From NCBI GenBank assembly GCA_038501625.1, contig JAZAYU010000113.1, forward strand, positions 1,240,001-1,304,000: a stretch of 64,000 bases of DNA, written 5' to 3'. Position 1 is the first letter of the stretch. Every line of letters starts with the position of its first letter. The notes beneath the pieces were generated by a model. The model saw only the letters and a program-made list of their open reading frames with translations. It ran no database searches and was not told where the DNA came from. Both the position numbers and the translations under genes were made by a program. The DNA is from Corbicula japonica. Its lineage: Eukaryota; Mollusca; Bivalvia; Venerida; Cyrenidae. Below are positions 47,501-53,900 of the stretch, piece by piece.

Positions 47501-50102
47501 GTTGTAAAATCTTTAGGTCAATGTCACATTTGAAGCAGATATGCCCCTTTTTTATACTTGGATAAAAGTTCCTAGGCAACACAAGTGTTCAACTGAACAC
47601 CCATCTAGTTTTGAATGTTATGATATCTTTAACCTGGTCTGGTATTTAAAATACTGACTTATATTCCTTAACGCTTGTCAGTAAATATGACCTTGTGTTT
47701 GATGACAATGAAGAAGATGAAACCCAAGATAAATTGAAGAAAAAGAAGAAGAAAAAGAAACAGAGACGAGACAGCAGTAGTGAGGAGGAGAGTCAAGTAA
47801 GATAAATGAAATATTCTGAAGTGGATTTCAGTAGCTTTTGAAATCAGGGGTCATATCACCCCTGTTGTTGAAAATTTTAAAGAAATTTTCTGAGGGGAAG
47901 GCTAAAGAAAAAGATGAAATATGCATATCAGGAATCGCCACATTCAGAAAAAACAGCCTCCCCACACAGTCAAGAAGAAGATTGGAAAGAGCATGGTTAA
48001 TAAAATGATCAGTTTCAAAAGAGACACCACTAACAAAAACAAAAATGAGAACCCGAGGGGTTACCGCCTTGGAACGGTCAGTGGCAAATCAAATTGCCAC
48101 TGGGGGCTTAAACCAGGTTCTAGGGTGCACCAACCTCACACTTGCCCCAACAGGTTCTCATATCACAAAACAAATACAAATTGTCTTGGTGAAACAACTC
48201 CAACCCACTTATTGGCTCAACAATGTTGCATGCAAAAGCACACAAACATATAAAACATAAGAATCTAATAGCACTGCAAAGCCAAAGGGCGGGTACTCAA
48301 TGATCTTACCGAGACCAGAGCTCCTTGAGTAAAATCAGCAAGAACACGATGACAGGGATAAAAGAAACAAATCGAGCTTCTAGGTTCTTTTAAGAAAAGA
48401 TTTCCCCATAAACCTTCATAAACTCTTAAACCTCTGCCACCATCATGCAACCAAAGAGGTAAGCATAATGATCAACTGTAGAAGGGTTAATCACCAGGCA
48501 TGCAGAGTGCTGTAAATTATCATGTTGGTAACCTTTCTTTTAAAATTTACAGATGGTTTTTACGAATAACCGGGAGAAATTAACATTGCCCTTTATCTTC
48601 TTAAAGAAAAAAAGCTCTGATATGGAGTAAATGGTTATGCAGCCATTAAAAATTATATAAAAAATATTATCTTTTTGGAAAAATGTCCAAAGGATTATGA
48701 AAATTTTTTTTTGTTTTTGTGTTGGTTCAGGGCAACACTGGTGCTTCAACAGTCATCTGTGCCCCCCAAGAGCATAAAACTGAGTTTGGAGATGCTCGAG
48801 ATTTGAGACTGGTCTCCAATCTCAGTTTTGTTAACTAGGACCCTAGTTTGCTTGGAATGATCATTAGTCAAATGTACAAAAAATGTTAATATTTGTTTGG
48901 TTGTGATTTTTATAGCTGGTTTTTTTTTTGTAAATAAATTATAATTTAAGATAACATGAATAAAAAATAAAATTGTGAAGATCAGTAGTCTAGGGGTAGA
49001 GCGTCGAACTCCAGATCTGGAGACTGGGTTCGAATCGCACCAGGGTTGAGGTTCATCTGCAGTTTCCTCAATCCACATTCGGGGCGAGTACTGGTTGGAA
49101 ACCCAGGAAGCAGTCATAGAGCGTGATTAATATAAGTTGGAATAACTTGTTTAAACAATCGATGTAAAATAAATAAGTTTAAACTAAACTAACAATAAAA
49201 TGTGTCTTCAGCCAGCAAAGTCCAAGAAAAAGCAGAGAGATCAGGATATGAAACCAACCTATGGCAAAAGTAGACGATCTAGAAGTCATGAAAGGTCATA
49301 CAGCAAAGAAAGGCGTCGTTCAAGGTCAAGGTCACCTGTGAGGAAAAAGCACAGGTATGAGATTCAGTTACATTAATTATATAATGGCGATGTCTGTAAC
49401 ATTTTAAATACTATTTTAGTTTGCATGATCATTTGAAGTCTTCCAACTGTATTGCATTGGTTATCTGGGTAACTAGGTAACTATTCATCATCCAGTCGGA
49501 CTCGACATGTAGAGTTGGTCCAGTCAGTTTTCATTCTAGATAAACTAGTTACTTTTTATTATTTGCATTTTCCTTTTCTATTTCTTTCTATACTAAAAAA
49601 AAAAATAAAGAAAAATGGCACCCTTGTACAAGGAACCATTCATCATTAAAACTCAAAAAGGTTGTATGAATACAGTTTATGGGTCTCAAAGATACAAAGT
49701 CTAAAGATTTTAGACAAATATAGTTTGCTGGTTCTTCAATATTTTTGCAACAAATAAAGTAAACAGAGCTAGGTGTCTTTAAATATTTTCTGATCAAACA
49801 AAGCAGTTAATTTGTATTATCCTATTTTTAGGTCAAGGTCCAGAGAAGGGTCACATGAAATGAAAGGGTCAAGGTCAGGAGAAAAACAATCCAACAGCAA
49901 ATATAGAGATAGATCAAGGTCAGGAGAGAGACAATCTAAAGATAAATACAGAGACAGGTCAAGGTCAGGAGAGAGAAATTCTAAAAATAAATATAGAGAA
50001 AGGTCAAGGTCAGGAGAGAGACAATCCAAAGATAAATATAGTGACAGGTCAAGGTCAGGAGAGAGAAAATCCAAAGATAAATATAGAGACAGATATAGAT
50101 GA
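14474..50102 (+). CDS. PPIL4: PPIL4, peptidyl-prolyl isomerase-like 4 (14 coding exons)
   Basis: The spliced product is about 534 residues (human is 492). Residues 1-165 are a cyclophilin-like domain with [30 protein letters not shown] and THTVFGEV. Residues 240-318 are an RRM with RNP2 LFVCKL (242-247) and RNP1 LQYAFIEF (281-288). The tail is rich in Lys, Arg and Ser and ends in 15-residue RSRSGE repeats. PPIL4 proteins are nuclear and associate with the spliceosome. The position of the cyclophilin catalytic Arg (FHR in CypA) reads FHS here, and the Trp of the substrate pocket is Tyr. Both also deviate in human PPIL4, so isomerase activity may be weak or absent. All 13 introns are GT-AG and every junction keeps frame. 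Intron 1 (14.9 kb) and introns 8-10 are swollen by mobile and tandem repeats. The identification is very secure. Confidence 0.96.
14631..14861. mobile_element. 231-bp MITE with 8-bp TSD (CTTCCGAT)
   Basis: Termini CACAGGTGGCAGTATCATTG are inverted at the two ends and continue into poly-C on the left and poly-G on the right. CTTCCGAT flanks both sides (14623-14630 and 14862-14869). The uninterrupted site exists in the opposite arm of the host element near 18780, which proves the insertion. An 8-bp duplication points to an hAT-like mobiliser. Confidence 0.88.
15179..16381 (-). mobile_element. 5'-truncated non-LTR retrotransposon (CR1/Jockey-like RT), frameshifted
   Basis: The minus strand encodes the C-terminal half of a LINE reverse transcriptase. 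It starts with [11 protein letters not shown] near 16350, then [20 protein letters not shown] and the catalytic FADD (around 16090), and continues through the thumb and the usual [13 protein letters not shown] tail to a stop near 15210. A frameshift lies at about 15733-15764, where two frames overlap. The 3' end is a short repeat (ATTCAAGGT twice) and not poly-A, as in CR1/L2 types. It lies inside the left arm of the Transib-like element; the right arm shows the empty site. A dead, truncated copy. Confidence 0.88.
16450..16520. repeat. Iterated GTACGGCTACTAGC motif, left arm
   Basis: Three spaced copies (16450, 16483, 16507) of GGTACGGCTACTAGC or a one- to two-base variant occur here. The inverted set sits at 18323-18394. 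Repeated subterminal motifs are often transposase-binding sites; here that is inference. Confidence 0.65.
17183..17290 (+). mobile_element. Fragment of a mollusc GTCCGTCC-containing interspersed repeat
   Basis: It starts near TTTTTGTCGAGCCCACTTGC and runs into GTGCGTGCGTCCGTCCGT, the layout seen at the 5' ends of the HINE elements at 22261 and 36696. No matching 3' hairpin end was found, so I treat it as a 5' fragment. Confidence 0.45.
17383..17605. repeat. 21-bp minisatellite (CTGCTATTCACTACCTAGGTA)
   Basis: About ten copies of a 21-bp unit read CTGCTATTCACTACCTAGGT plus one base, with two longer variants containing CCATTTACTACACCGGTACC. The apparent open frame over it is a by-product of the period being a multiple of three. 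Confidence 0.9.
18323..18394. repeat. Iterated CTAGTAGCCGTACC motif, right arm
   Basis: Three copies of the motif lie here, the mirror of the set at 16450-16520 in the same transposon. Confidence 0.65.
19085..19874. mobile_element. TTAA-flanked TIR element
   Basis: TTAAGGTATGACCATCCTAA at the left matches, inverted, GGATGGTCACACCTTAA at the right. TTAA stands at both ends, the target used by piggyBac and Kolobok elements. The interior is AT-rich and non-coding apart from a tRNA-like patch. Confidence 0.7.
19747..19825 (-). other. tRNA-like sequence (degenerate)
   Basis: The minus strand has a good B box (GGGTTCAAATCCCAC) and a plausible anticodon-arm hairpin, but the acceptor ends do not pair. 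It is a tRNA pseudogene or SINE head, not a functional tRNA. Confidence 0.4.
20164..21594. mobile_element. hAT-type element CAGGGTTGG, copy 1, TSD CCGATATG
   Basis: It begins CAGGGTTGGCAAAATGACGG and ends CCACCCAACCCTG. CCGATATG is duplicated at 20156-20163 and 21595-21602. The subterminal parts are rich in GGCAAATACTGG-type repeats. It is homologous along its length to 57435-58460 and to the start seen at 63975. It has no transposase frame and carries a TA-flanked insertion at 20837-21212. Confidence 0.88.
20837..21212. mobile_element. TA-flanked insertion inside hAT copy 1
   Basis: Copy 2 at 57435-58460 reads straight through this point (TTTTAATAGTCTAG), so these 376 bp are an insertion flanked by TA. 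The left end, CACTGCAACTCCATTATATC, resembles pogo/Tigger-type termini, but the right end lacks a matching inverted repeat. It may be a truncated Tc1/mariner-group MITE. Confidence 0.65.
22078..24362 (+). mobile_element. 458-bp MITE, copy 2, split by a HINE
   Basis: It is the same family as 13960-14417 and 26062-26519, with termini GGTTACACTACAGTAATTCA and TAGTCTAACC. A 1.8-kb HINE sits in its oligo-T stretch. Copy 3 supplies the empty site. Confidence 0.9.
22261..24085 (+). mobile_element. Helentron-associated (HINE/pearl-like) element with 166-bp tandem repeats
   Basis: The 5' end AGCTCACCTGAG recurs inverted as CTCAGGTGAGC near the 3' end, followed by a hairpin (AGGGCC..GGCCCT) and a CTCTTG terminus. 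Insertion is in a run of T. A GTCCGTCC tract follows the 5' end. About nine 166-bp units occupy 22520-24035, each with TCTTCTTGTCTGAAACC and GGGGTCACTTCATTT. This layout (5' subterminal inverted repeat, central tandem repeats, 3' hairpin, T-T target) is that of HINEs, to which the bivalve pearl elements belong. It is non-autonomous: no Rep/helicase is seen. Confidence 0.85.
24363..26061. other. AT-rich hAT interior between MITE copies 2 and 3
   Basis: About 1.7 kb between the two MITE copies, part of the 19906-26976 element. I see no coding exon or further repeat boundary. Confidence 0.4.
26062..26519 (+). mobile_element. 458-bp MITE, copy 3 (intact)
   Basis: This intact copy is nearly identical to copies 1 and 2. 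It serves as the empty-site reference for the HINE insertion in copy 2. No coding capacity. Confidence 0.92.
26985..28351. other. PPIL4 intron 1 sequence without recognised features
   Basis: No exon is found. A stretch at 28070-28192 resembles the right part of the CAGGGCTTTT hAT-like family (ending GATGAGAAGCTCTGGG) and may be a decayed copy. Confidence 0.4.
28352..28535. mobile_element. piggyBac-like MITE, degenerate copy
   Basis: The family core GTCTGATCAGGATCTGCACT and the end GGAAAGGATTAA are recognisable. The left terminus is decayed. Confidence 0.55.
28826..29358. mobile_element. CAGGGCTTTT hAT-like element carrying a piggyBac-like MITE
   Basis: It begins CAAGGCTTTTTCAC and ends AAAGCCCTG. 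The flanks CATTG and CAATG form a 5-bp duplication with one mismatch. It shares internal TTTTGGGAATATG and TTGGGGAAGAAA motifs with the element at 54971-55313. It is interrupted by 28909-29144. Confidence 0.7.
28909..29144. mobile_element. piggyBac-like MITE, complete copy (TTAA target)
   Basis: TTAACCCTTTCCTCCATA at the left mirrors TATGGAGGAAAGGGTTAA at the right, with TTAA as target duplication. The interior is nearly palindromic, with repeated GATCCAGATC and CTGATCAGGATC. About 230 bp, no coding capacity. Complete reference copy for a family with fifteen or so members here. Confidence 0.88.
29408..29475 (+). CDS. PPIL4: PPIL4 coding exon 2
   Basis: Encodes [20 protein letters not shown] and VQ after the shared Cys codon. 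The acceptor is TTTTCAG and the donor GTATAAG. Confidence 0.95.
29739..29949 (+). mobile_element. Short HINE element
   Basis: The 5' end TTTATGCCCCCAAAGTGGGA is present twice in tandem. Near the 3' end come GGGGGCAT, the hairpin GTGTCTGAGGACAC and the terminus ATTCTAGT. It has the same architecture as 36696-39738 without the tandem core. Lies in PPIL4 intron 2. Confidence 0.78.
30011..30075 (+). CDS. PPIL4: PPIL4 coding exon 3
   Basis: Encodes [20 protein letters not shown] and YG, the conserved loop of the cyclophilin-like domain. Acceptor TTTCAG, donor GTAGGC. Confidence 0.94.
30114..30322. mobile_element. piggyBac-like MITE, 38 bp after PPIL4 exon 3
   Basis: The core GTGTAGATCCAGGTCTGATA and GATCTGGATCTACACTGG are present and the right end reads TATATGGAGTAAATTGA. 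The termini are somewhat decayed. Confidence 0.72.
31179..31296 (+). CDS. PPIL4: PPIL4 coding exon 4
   Basis: Encodes [20 protein letters not shown] and on to [12 protein letters not shown]. Acceptor TTTTTTCAG, donor GTAAGG. Confidence 0.95.
31318..31558. mobile_element. piggyBac-like MITE, 21 bp after PPIL4 exon 4
   Basis: It starts TTAACCTTTTACTCCATGGG and ends GAAGTAAAGGGTTTA. Internal GATCCAAAGCAGAC-type motifs are diverged. Confidence 0.75.
31573..31683. mobile_element. piggyBac-like MITE, half copy
   Basis: Only the right half is present: GTTTAGATCCTGATCAGATG to TATGGAGGAAAGGGTTAA. Confidence 0.65.
31727..31806 (-). other. tRNA-like sequence / possible SINE head
   Basis: The minus strand shows an A-box-like CAGCTCAACTGGTAGTA, a TCGGA/TCCGA hairpin and a B-box-like GGTTTGATTCC at suitable spacing. 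The acceptor stem does not close, so a functional tRNA is unlikely. Confidence 0.4.
32186..32311. mobile_element. piggyBac-like MITE, partial
   Basis: It begins AAACCCTTCATTCTATGGG and has GTGAAGATCCAGATCAGC. It is cut off by the next copy at 32312. Confidence 0.6.
32312..32552. mobile_element. piggyBac-like MITE, complete copy
   Basis: TTAACCCTTTACTCCATATA at the left; GAGTAAACAGTTAA at the right. The interior is palindromic with TGTCTGATCAGGATCTGCAC. Confidence 0.82.
32553..32692. mobile_element. piggyBac-like MITE, partial right part
   Basis: GTTTAGATCCAGATCGGATG through ACATATATAGAGTAACTTTG lies directly next to the previous copy. Confidence 0.6.
32886..33028 (+). CDS. PPIL4: PPIL4 coding exon 5
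   Basis: Encodes [20 protein letters not shown], then [20 protein letters not shown] and on to KDI. Tyr (in DYLD) replaces the substrate-pocket Trp of CypA. Acceptor TTTACAG, donor GTAAGA. Confidence 0.95.
33102..33140 (+). repeat. Diverged partial duplicate of exon 5 end
   Basis: AGTGATAAGGAACATAGACT through ATATCAGGTTAT resembles the last 35 bp of exon 5 plus its donor (GTGATAAGGAACACAGGCCT ... ATCAGGTAAG), 107 bp further on. The donor is weakened to GTTATA. Confidence 0.6.
33715..33811 (+). CDS. PPIL4: PPIL4 coding exon 6
   Basis: Encodes [20 protein letters not shown] and [12 protein letters not shown], the conserved segment following the cyclophilin fold. Acceptor TTTTTCAG, donor GTAAGA. 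Confidence 0.95.
33845..34440. mobile_element. piggyBac-like MITE interrupted by a palindromic repeat
   Basis: The left half (GTGTAGATCCAGATCAGACT, 33857 on) and the right end (GATCTGAATCTAAACAGATA ... GAAGTAAGGAGTGAAA) are separated by about 400 bp of unrelated sequence. That insert includes a perfect 100-bp hairpin and a GTGTAGGA..TCCTACAC hairpin. The left boundary is approximate. Confidence 0.55.
34261..34360. repeat. 100-bp near-perfect palindrome
   Basis: GATAGAAAAATCTGTCACCT reads forward and mirrors at the far end as the complement, around a centre of AACTCGGCAGAGCCTCGTT. It is probably the tip of a foldback element. Confidence 0.85.
34867..34983 (+). CDS. PPIL4: PPIL4 coding exon 7
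   Basis: Encodes [20 protein letters not shown] and on to AQILAM, the acidic linker helix before the RRM. Acceptor TTACAG, donor GTGAGT. Confidence 0.95.
35962..36086 (+). CDS. PPIL4: PPIL4 coding exon 8 (RRM start)
   Basis: Encodes [20 protein letters not shown] and [20 protein letters not shown], including RNP2. Acceptor ATATAG, donor GTAAGA. Confidence 0.95.
37038..37079. repeat. Interstitial telomere-like tract (CCCTAA)n
   Basis: About six copies of CCCTAA, with one or two slipped units, stand just before the tandem core of the HINE. TTAGGG is the molluscan telomere repeat. Confidence 0.85.
37135..38240. repeat. About eight 145-bp tandem units
   Basis: Each unit carries TTGGTCAGGATGTTTGTCCC and ACTAGGTCACTGTTACTAAA. 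Open frames here arise from the repeat and are not genes. Confidence 0.92.
40330..40396 (+). CDS. PPIL4: PPIL4 coding exon 9 (RRM middle)
   Basis: Encodes [20 protein letters not shown] and DN, including RNP1. Acceptor TTTTTCAG, donor GTAAGT. Confidence 0.95.
40624..41462. repeat. 30-bp minisatellite, about 28 units
   Basis: The unit is CTGGATATTCACTGTTCCCC followed by CAGGCTAATC. Variation is limited to C/G at one position and rare 1-bp indels. The length divisible by three creates long false frames on both strands. Confidence 0.96.
41463..43790. repeat. 40-bp minisatellite, about 57 units
   Basis: The unit is TATCACTGTTCCCCCAGGCT followed by AATCCCTATGAAGGTGTATA, with 42- and 44-bp variants from extra TA steps. 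It follows the 30-bp array without a gap and shares its CACTGTTCCCCCAGGCTAATC segment. Confidence 0.96.
44452..44563 (+). CDS. PPIL4: PPIL4 coding exon 10 (RRM end)
   Basis: Encodes [20 protein letters not shown] and [17 protein letters not shown]. Acceptor ATATAG, donor GTGAAA. Confidence 0.95.
44640..44712. repeat. Half copy of the CTCAAATCTCAAGCATCTGA palindromic MITE
   Basis: Carries GACCAGTCTCAAATCTCATG and CTGATTGGCTGAAATGGC, the left arm of the palindrome complete at 62240-62375. Confidence 0.65.
45011..45191. mobile_element. 181-bp MITE with TA target
   Basis: CCGTCATTGTTCAAATATAA and TTATATTCAGACAATGACAG are imperfect inverted ends, flanked by TA. Copies of TATAAGCCGCAC lie inside. 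Confidence 0.72.
45370..45711. mobile_element. CAGGGCTTTT hAT-like MITE, 5-bp TSD AATCC
   Basis: CAGGGCTTTTCATC at the left and GATGAAAAGCCCTG at the right. AATCC is duplicated at 45365-45369 and 45712-45716. The 342 bp contain TTTTCCCAA-type motifs shared with 54971-55313 (343 bp). Confidence 0.87.
45811..45945. repeat. Palindromic MITE, second copy
   Basis: Same family as 62240-62375. The arms meet at GGCGACTAGTCGCC, and both contain AATCTCAAGGATCTGATTGG-like sequence. Some arm mismatches. Confidence 0.75.
45984..46988 (+). repeat. 46-bp minisatellite that copies the exon 11 splice acceptor
   Basis: About 21 units of 46 bp contain CTGTGTTTCAGGCAAGGGTG followed by TAGAGTATAAGTTATTGAGA. The last partial unit is the true acceptor and the first 17 nt of PPIL4 exon 11 (GCAAGGGTGTAGAGTAT). 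Units upstream of about 46180 are more diverged, so growth probably occurred near the exon. Confidence 0.95.
46972..47065 (+). CDS. PPIL4: PPIL4 coding exon 11
   Basis: Encodes [20 protein letters not shown] and [10 protein letters not shown]. The acceptor is TGTTTCAG, the last of the array. The donor is weak, GTATCC, but is the only one that keeps frame into exon 12. Confidence 0.9.
47144..47608 (+). mobile_element. HINE element in PPIL4 intron 11
   Basis: GTGTTGCC at the 5' end recurs inverted as GGCAACAC near the 3' end, followed by the hairpin GTGTTCAACTGAACAC and the terminus CATCTAGTT. Two degenerate internal repeats contain ACTTTCAAATAATATTGCAC-like sequence. Confidence 0.78.
47682..47796 (+). 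CDS. PPIL4: PPIL4 coding exon 12
   Basis: Encodes [20 protein letters not shown] and a Lys-rich run to EEESQ. Acceptor CTTGTCAG, donor GTAAGA. Confidence 0.93.
47797..48976. other. PPIL4 intron 12, mostly unique sequence
   Basis: No exon is found. A partial copy of the palindromic MITE (GAGATTTGAGACTGGTCTCC) lies at about 48765-48832. Confidence 0.45.
48977..49150 (+). mobile_element. tRNA-derived SINE
   Basis: The head is tRNA-like: A-box-like TAGTCTAGGGGTAGAGC, a CTCCAGATCTGGAG hairpin and a B box GGTTCGAATC at proper spacing. A non-tRNA body follows, with no CCA end. Bivalves carry abundant tRNA-derived SINEs such as RUDI; the exact family is not established here. Confidence 0.65.
49212..49354 (+). 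CDS. PPIL4: PPIL4 coding exon 13
   Basis: Encodes [20 protein letters not shown] and an Arg/Ser-rich run to PVRKKH. Acceptor CTTCAG, donor GTATGA. Confidence 0.93.
49832..50102 (+). CDS. PPIL4: PPIL4 coding exon 14, SR-type 15-residue repeats
   Basis: Encodes five repeats of about 15 residues, consensus [15 protein letters not shown], and ends RDRYR before TGA at 50100-50102. The DNA is a 45-bp coding minisatellite. It explains the extra length compared with human PPIL4. Confidence 0.95.
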
Positions 50103-50245
50103 AATTATTGATAGATATTTAGCCTGGAAAGTACGATTTTATTCATTCATTGTGAAGAATGTGAAATTATATTACTATTGGATTTATCCGCTAATTAAAA
50201 AAGATTTGAATTACCTGTGTTTTCAAAATTGGACAAAATTAACTG

Positions 50246-50251
50246 AATAAA
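50246..50251 (+). terminator. PPIL4: PPIL4 polyadenylation signal
   Basis: AATAAA lies 144 bp after the stop codon, the first canonical signal on the sense strand. A short 3' UTR of roughly 165-175 nt is implied. Confidence 0.65.
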
Positions 50252-50259
50252 CTGGTTTG

Positions 50260-53200
50260 AACACAGTTTGAATGAGTTCATGTAAAAATCATCAGTCTAT
50301 GCTGCAGAGATGATTTCAGTATGGTTTAGGAAAATTAAAAAAACAGGCTTTAGTCCTAGTAAATATAATATAAAGGGAAACATATTAGAATTGTATAAAA
50401 TCAGTCAGTACATAATAGATGAATTTCTGGTATATATGGCTGTTAGTAATACTACTCATGGTTAGTTGAGTACCTCAATCGATATTGGGATCAAAAGGTG
50501 AAAGGTCAAGGTCACTATGACCTGAATGAAAGTTGGTTTCAGCATTTTAACTAAAAAAAGGTTTGACCTACAATCAAACAACTTGGTATGTACCAGTTAG
50601 ACTGCTTATGGTCTAATTGCTTCTATTCAGTAGATGAATGCTATTGATTTGATGTGATTTTGAGATTCTTAAATTAGGAAATGTGGAATTTGAAATACTA
50701 TGATCAAATAAAAAATAAAAAACCCAGCTTACTTGTTTTTGTATTCCTGGAAAAAGCTTTGCATGATAATAAAACAATTAAATCCCCCCCCCCATTCTTC
50801 AATACAAATGTAAACTGAAGATGGGCGTACAAGATGACTATTGTCTGGATTAATCTTTGAATTAAGGAGATGGAAGACCGCCCTAGTCTGGTTATCGACT
50901 TTCTATAGTAAGCTATGAAGGGGCAGGTAATCCAGACTAAGAAGGACCTAACTGCTGGCAAAATTTGAGCCTGTGCGCAACTAACAGTGATGTACGTTCC
51001 TACTTGACACCAATAACCGACAATACTTACTTGTATTTACTCGGCGATCTTAAACCGCCGCCATATAGCACAAATAGCGCTATTCTCACAGGCTGATTGG
51101 AGTAAGATTCTTTGCCGCGTATTTTCCGGATTCGTATACCAAAGCAGTGCCAGGATTTTGCATGCATGTGAAACAGATTGAAGTAGAGGGGACTTGGTAA
51201 GCTCTCGAACGCGGCTCATATGATAAATACTGCAGGCTTGATTTCACTTATGGACACTACATCAAAGAAATTACGGACGATACGGCCCATCGACGATACG
51301 GCCCAGAGATCGGTGGACGTTACGTCCCAATGTAACCAATGTTCGAATGTAGTTAATTTATTTTTGATTTCATGTGAACATCAGATTATTGTGCTGACAT
51401 ATATACAATCTAATTAAAACACTTTGACAGTGTTCATTTCTGAAGAGAAACTGTTTTTAAATATTGGCCGTATCGTCTTTAACTGGGTCCGCCTATCTGG
51501 CCCGTAATAGCGATGGACCGTATCGTCGATATTCCCCTCATTGACCATGATTTAAATTCAAAACATGCCAAACATGTAGTTTCTTGTCCATAAGTTTACA
51601 ACTAAAGAAGGTACGAAAGTCTCTGCACAAAATAAGTTCAATTCAAATGAAAAAAAAACTATTGCAGGCTCGGTTTGATTGAGCCTGTAATGGAAATGCA
51701 TATTACTGTAAATGCCGCTTAGTCCCAGGATGAGCCCAACTGGATACTAACACGCGTAAATGTATCATGCTAACTGGACGTAATCATGACAGCACTGGTG
51801 AATGTACCAGCCGCCGCACTGCACAAATGTTGTTTCAGCAGATTTCAGCAATATCGTAAAACTCGTAAACTTTGATGATCTTAAATTAAATAGTGCAGGG
51901 GCAGATCCAGGATTTCGGCAAGGGGAGAGGGTTCAACACAGCGACTCATAGTTTTTATTAACAACTTAAACTTGCAACTGAGCTAGACATCACTCCCTCG
52001 GACACATACGATGGGGACATGTTCATACAAAAGAATGTGTAAATGGCATAACTAATCTATGGGGTCCGGGGGAATGCTTACGTGAAGATTTTGAAAATTT
52101 ATATGCCGAATCCTACATTCTGATCTATGTTGTGGCGAATTTATAGCAGGTTTTGGACTACTCTTTCATACTAGATTTTAATTATTTTCTTGAAAACGGT
52201 AGTGATGCCATTATAAGCACTCAGATCCAACTAGGCCTACTCTACCTCGTTATTTGAACCTTGAGAAGCCTTGATGTGTTTCAACTCGAGAAGTTGTGAA
52301 TTAGAGAATCTTTGACTGCTCGAAATGCTTGTAGTTCAGCGTTCCCAGTTTGTGACCATTACTTTCGACAGTTTGAAAACTGGAGCCAAATTCTGTGGCC
52401 AAATAACTGTTAGTGGTGGGATGGGGTTTAGAGAGTGGAATTAGCTGTGAGATACTTGAATTCCTACTGGACAAAATACTCAATATCAATATCTTTTGAA
52501 TCAATTTGCATTAAAAAAAAGAATGTTAATTTGTCAACTTTTAGTGATGATTTTACTTTAAAAGTATAGTATATGCTGTTAATGGAGAAAGAAAACATTC
52601 TAATTGTTGTCGTCCGACATTATATACACTTTTAATGTTGGTAATATTCACTGTTTTTATGTGTTTGACGTTGAAAATCATTATAGAAGTAAGAAAACGG
52701 ACGGTTACCTAAGTTTTTCATGTAATGTTTGAACAGCTCAACTACCTTACAATATTTAGAATCTTTCTCACTAGATATCGGAAAATTCGATGACTTATCC
52801 GCTCAGCCTTCATGATAGGCCAAAATTTGTCACAATTAATAGAATCTCTTGTTTTTCATAGACTTAAAACTTGCTAAAAATATTGAATTGGTGTATAAAA
52901 AGTCTTTTAATCAAGAAATCTCGTTATTGAAACAGTAAGGGAAAATCCCAATAATATCTTCGTATTATTCGATGATTTTTCGAATTTTAAATGCTTTATT
53001 ATCATGAACGGCATGAATTCAGTCCCTACTGTCGCACTCCAGTTTTATGTAAGGGAACAATTTAAGTAAAAACGATTAAGATTTCTGCGCTAAAATCGTG
53101 GAACTCATGGTCATTTCTCTTTGATAATTCGTCGTCCGGGACAAAAACTTAAAAATGCCCGTAGGTTTATTATTTTTAAACTTTATTTATTTCTTATAGT

Positions 53201-53830
53201 GCGAATAGAGCATCTGAATGGATGTAGAATTCTATAGCACAGGCTGTAACGTCGATTGCAAAAGGTCACTTTTTCTGTGATTTATCAAATGCCCGTGATA
53301 AGGGATTGGTGGACGCATGAAACATGCAATACTAAGTTTTCCATTAATTAACAATTTCCTGTTTTGATCAAAAGCAAATTGGCTACCTACAGTAGCAAGT
53401 GTGCAAAGATGCTAAGTTGTTTATTGGCAATACACAGGTTTGAATTGAGAGCGCGCAAGATGCACGAAATCCAAGATTTGAGACCCAGACTACCATAAAG
53501 GTAGCACAACTAATTGTGCGCAACAAGGGCTTTTCTATATATACGATGTCCGCGTTTCGTAAAGGACAGACATCTATAAAAAAAATCAGTATGATAATGG
53601 GTCTGTGCTTGTAGTCGAATTATTGAGACTACCATAAAAGCCCCTTTTTGTCGCCAAATTAAACAATTTAGCATCCAACTAGTTTGCGATATCTTTCTGT
53701 AAACCTTCATATTGATCCACAAACTTCGAACCACCCGGTAAAAATCGGAAATTAGGGTGGTATGTACGAATCTCCCGAACCCCCTCTGCATCCGCCACTG
53801 GCTCTTCCACTAGCTTCGGTTTGAAAACAT
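50260..53830. other. Intergenic region between PPIL4 and CARF
   Basis: No exon is supported. It holds a poly-C tract near 50785, the AGGCTC..GAGCCT hairpin near 51668, and an inverted pair of GACGATACGGCC motifs at about 51280-51530. A block starting CAGGGGCAGATCCAGGATTT at 51897 and a block ending CTGCATCCGCCACTG at 53803 look like ends of hAT-type elements, but no matching target duplication was found. Confidence 0.45.
51280..51530. repeat. Small inverted-repeat structure (GACGATACGGCC)
   Basis: Two GACGATACGGCC copies at the left face GGCCGTATCGTC and GGACCGTATCGTCGAT at the right. Probably a foldback MITE. Confidence 0.5.
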
Positions 53831-53844
53831 TATTCCGGTACGGA

Positions 53845-53900
53845 CCCAATTGCATTCTGCACATGCGCACAAGTAAACTTCCGCCTCCATTCCAGGACGA
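53845..53900 (+). promoter_or_regulatory. CARF: Possible CARF promoter (NRF1-like and ETS-like motifs)
   Basis: GCACATGCGCACAAG resembles an NRF1 site and ACTTCCGCC an ETS site, in a locally CpG-richer patch. CARF needs an upstream non-coding exon, because its first coding exon begins with an acceptor. Motif-based inference only. Confidence 0.3.

Noticed and set aside
48977..49050. Functional tRNA gene on the + strand
   Set aside because: A and B boxes are present but the acceptor stem does not pair; better explained as a SINE head.
51897..53803. A single hAT element spanning the intergenic region
   Set aside because: The left CAGGGGCAGATCCAGG and right CTGCATCCGCCACTG ends are similar, but the flanking 8 bp do not match, so they may be ends of different insertions.
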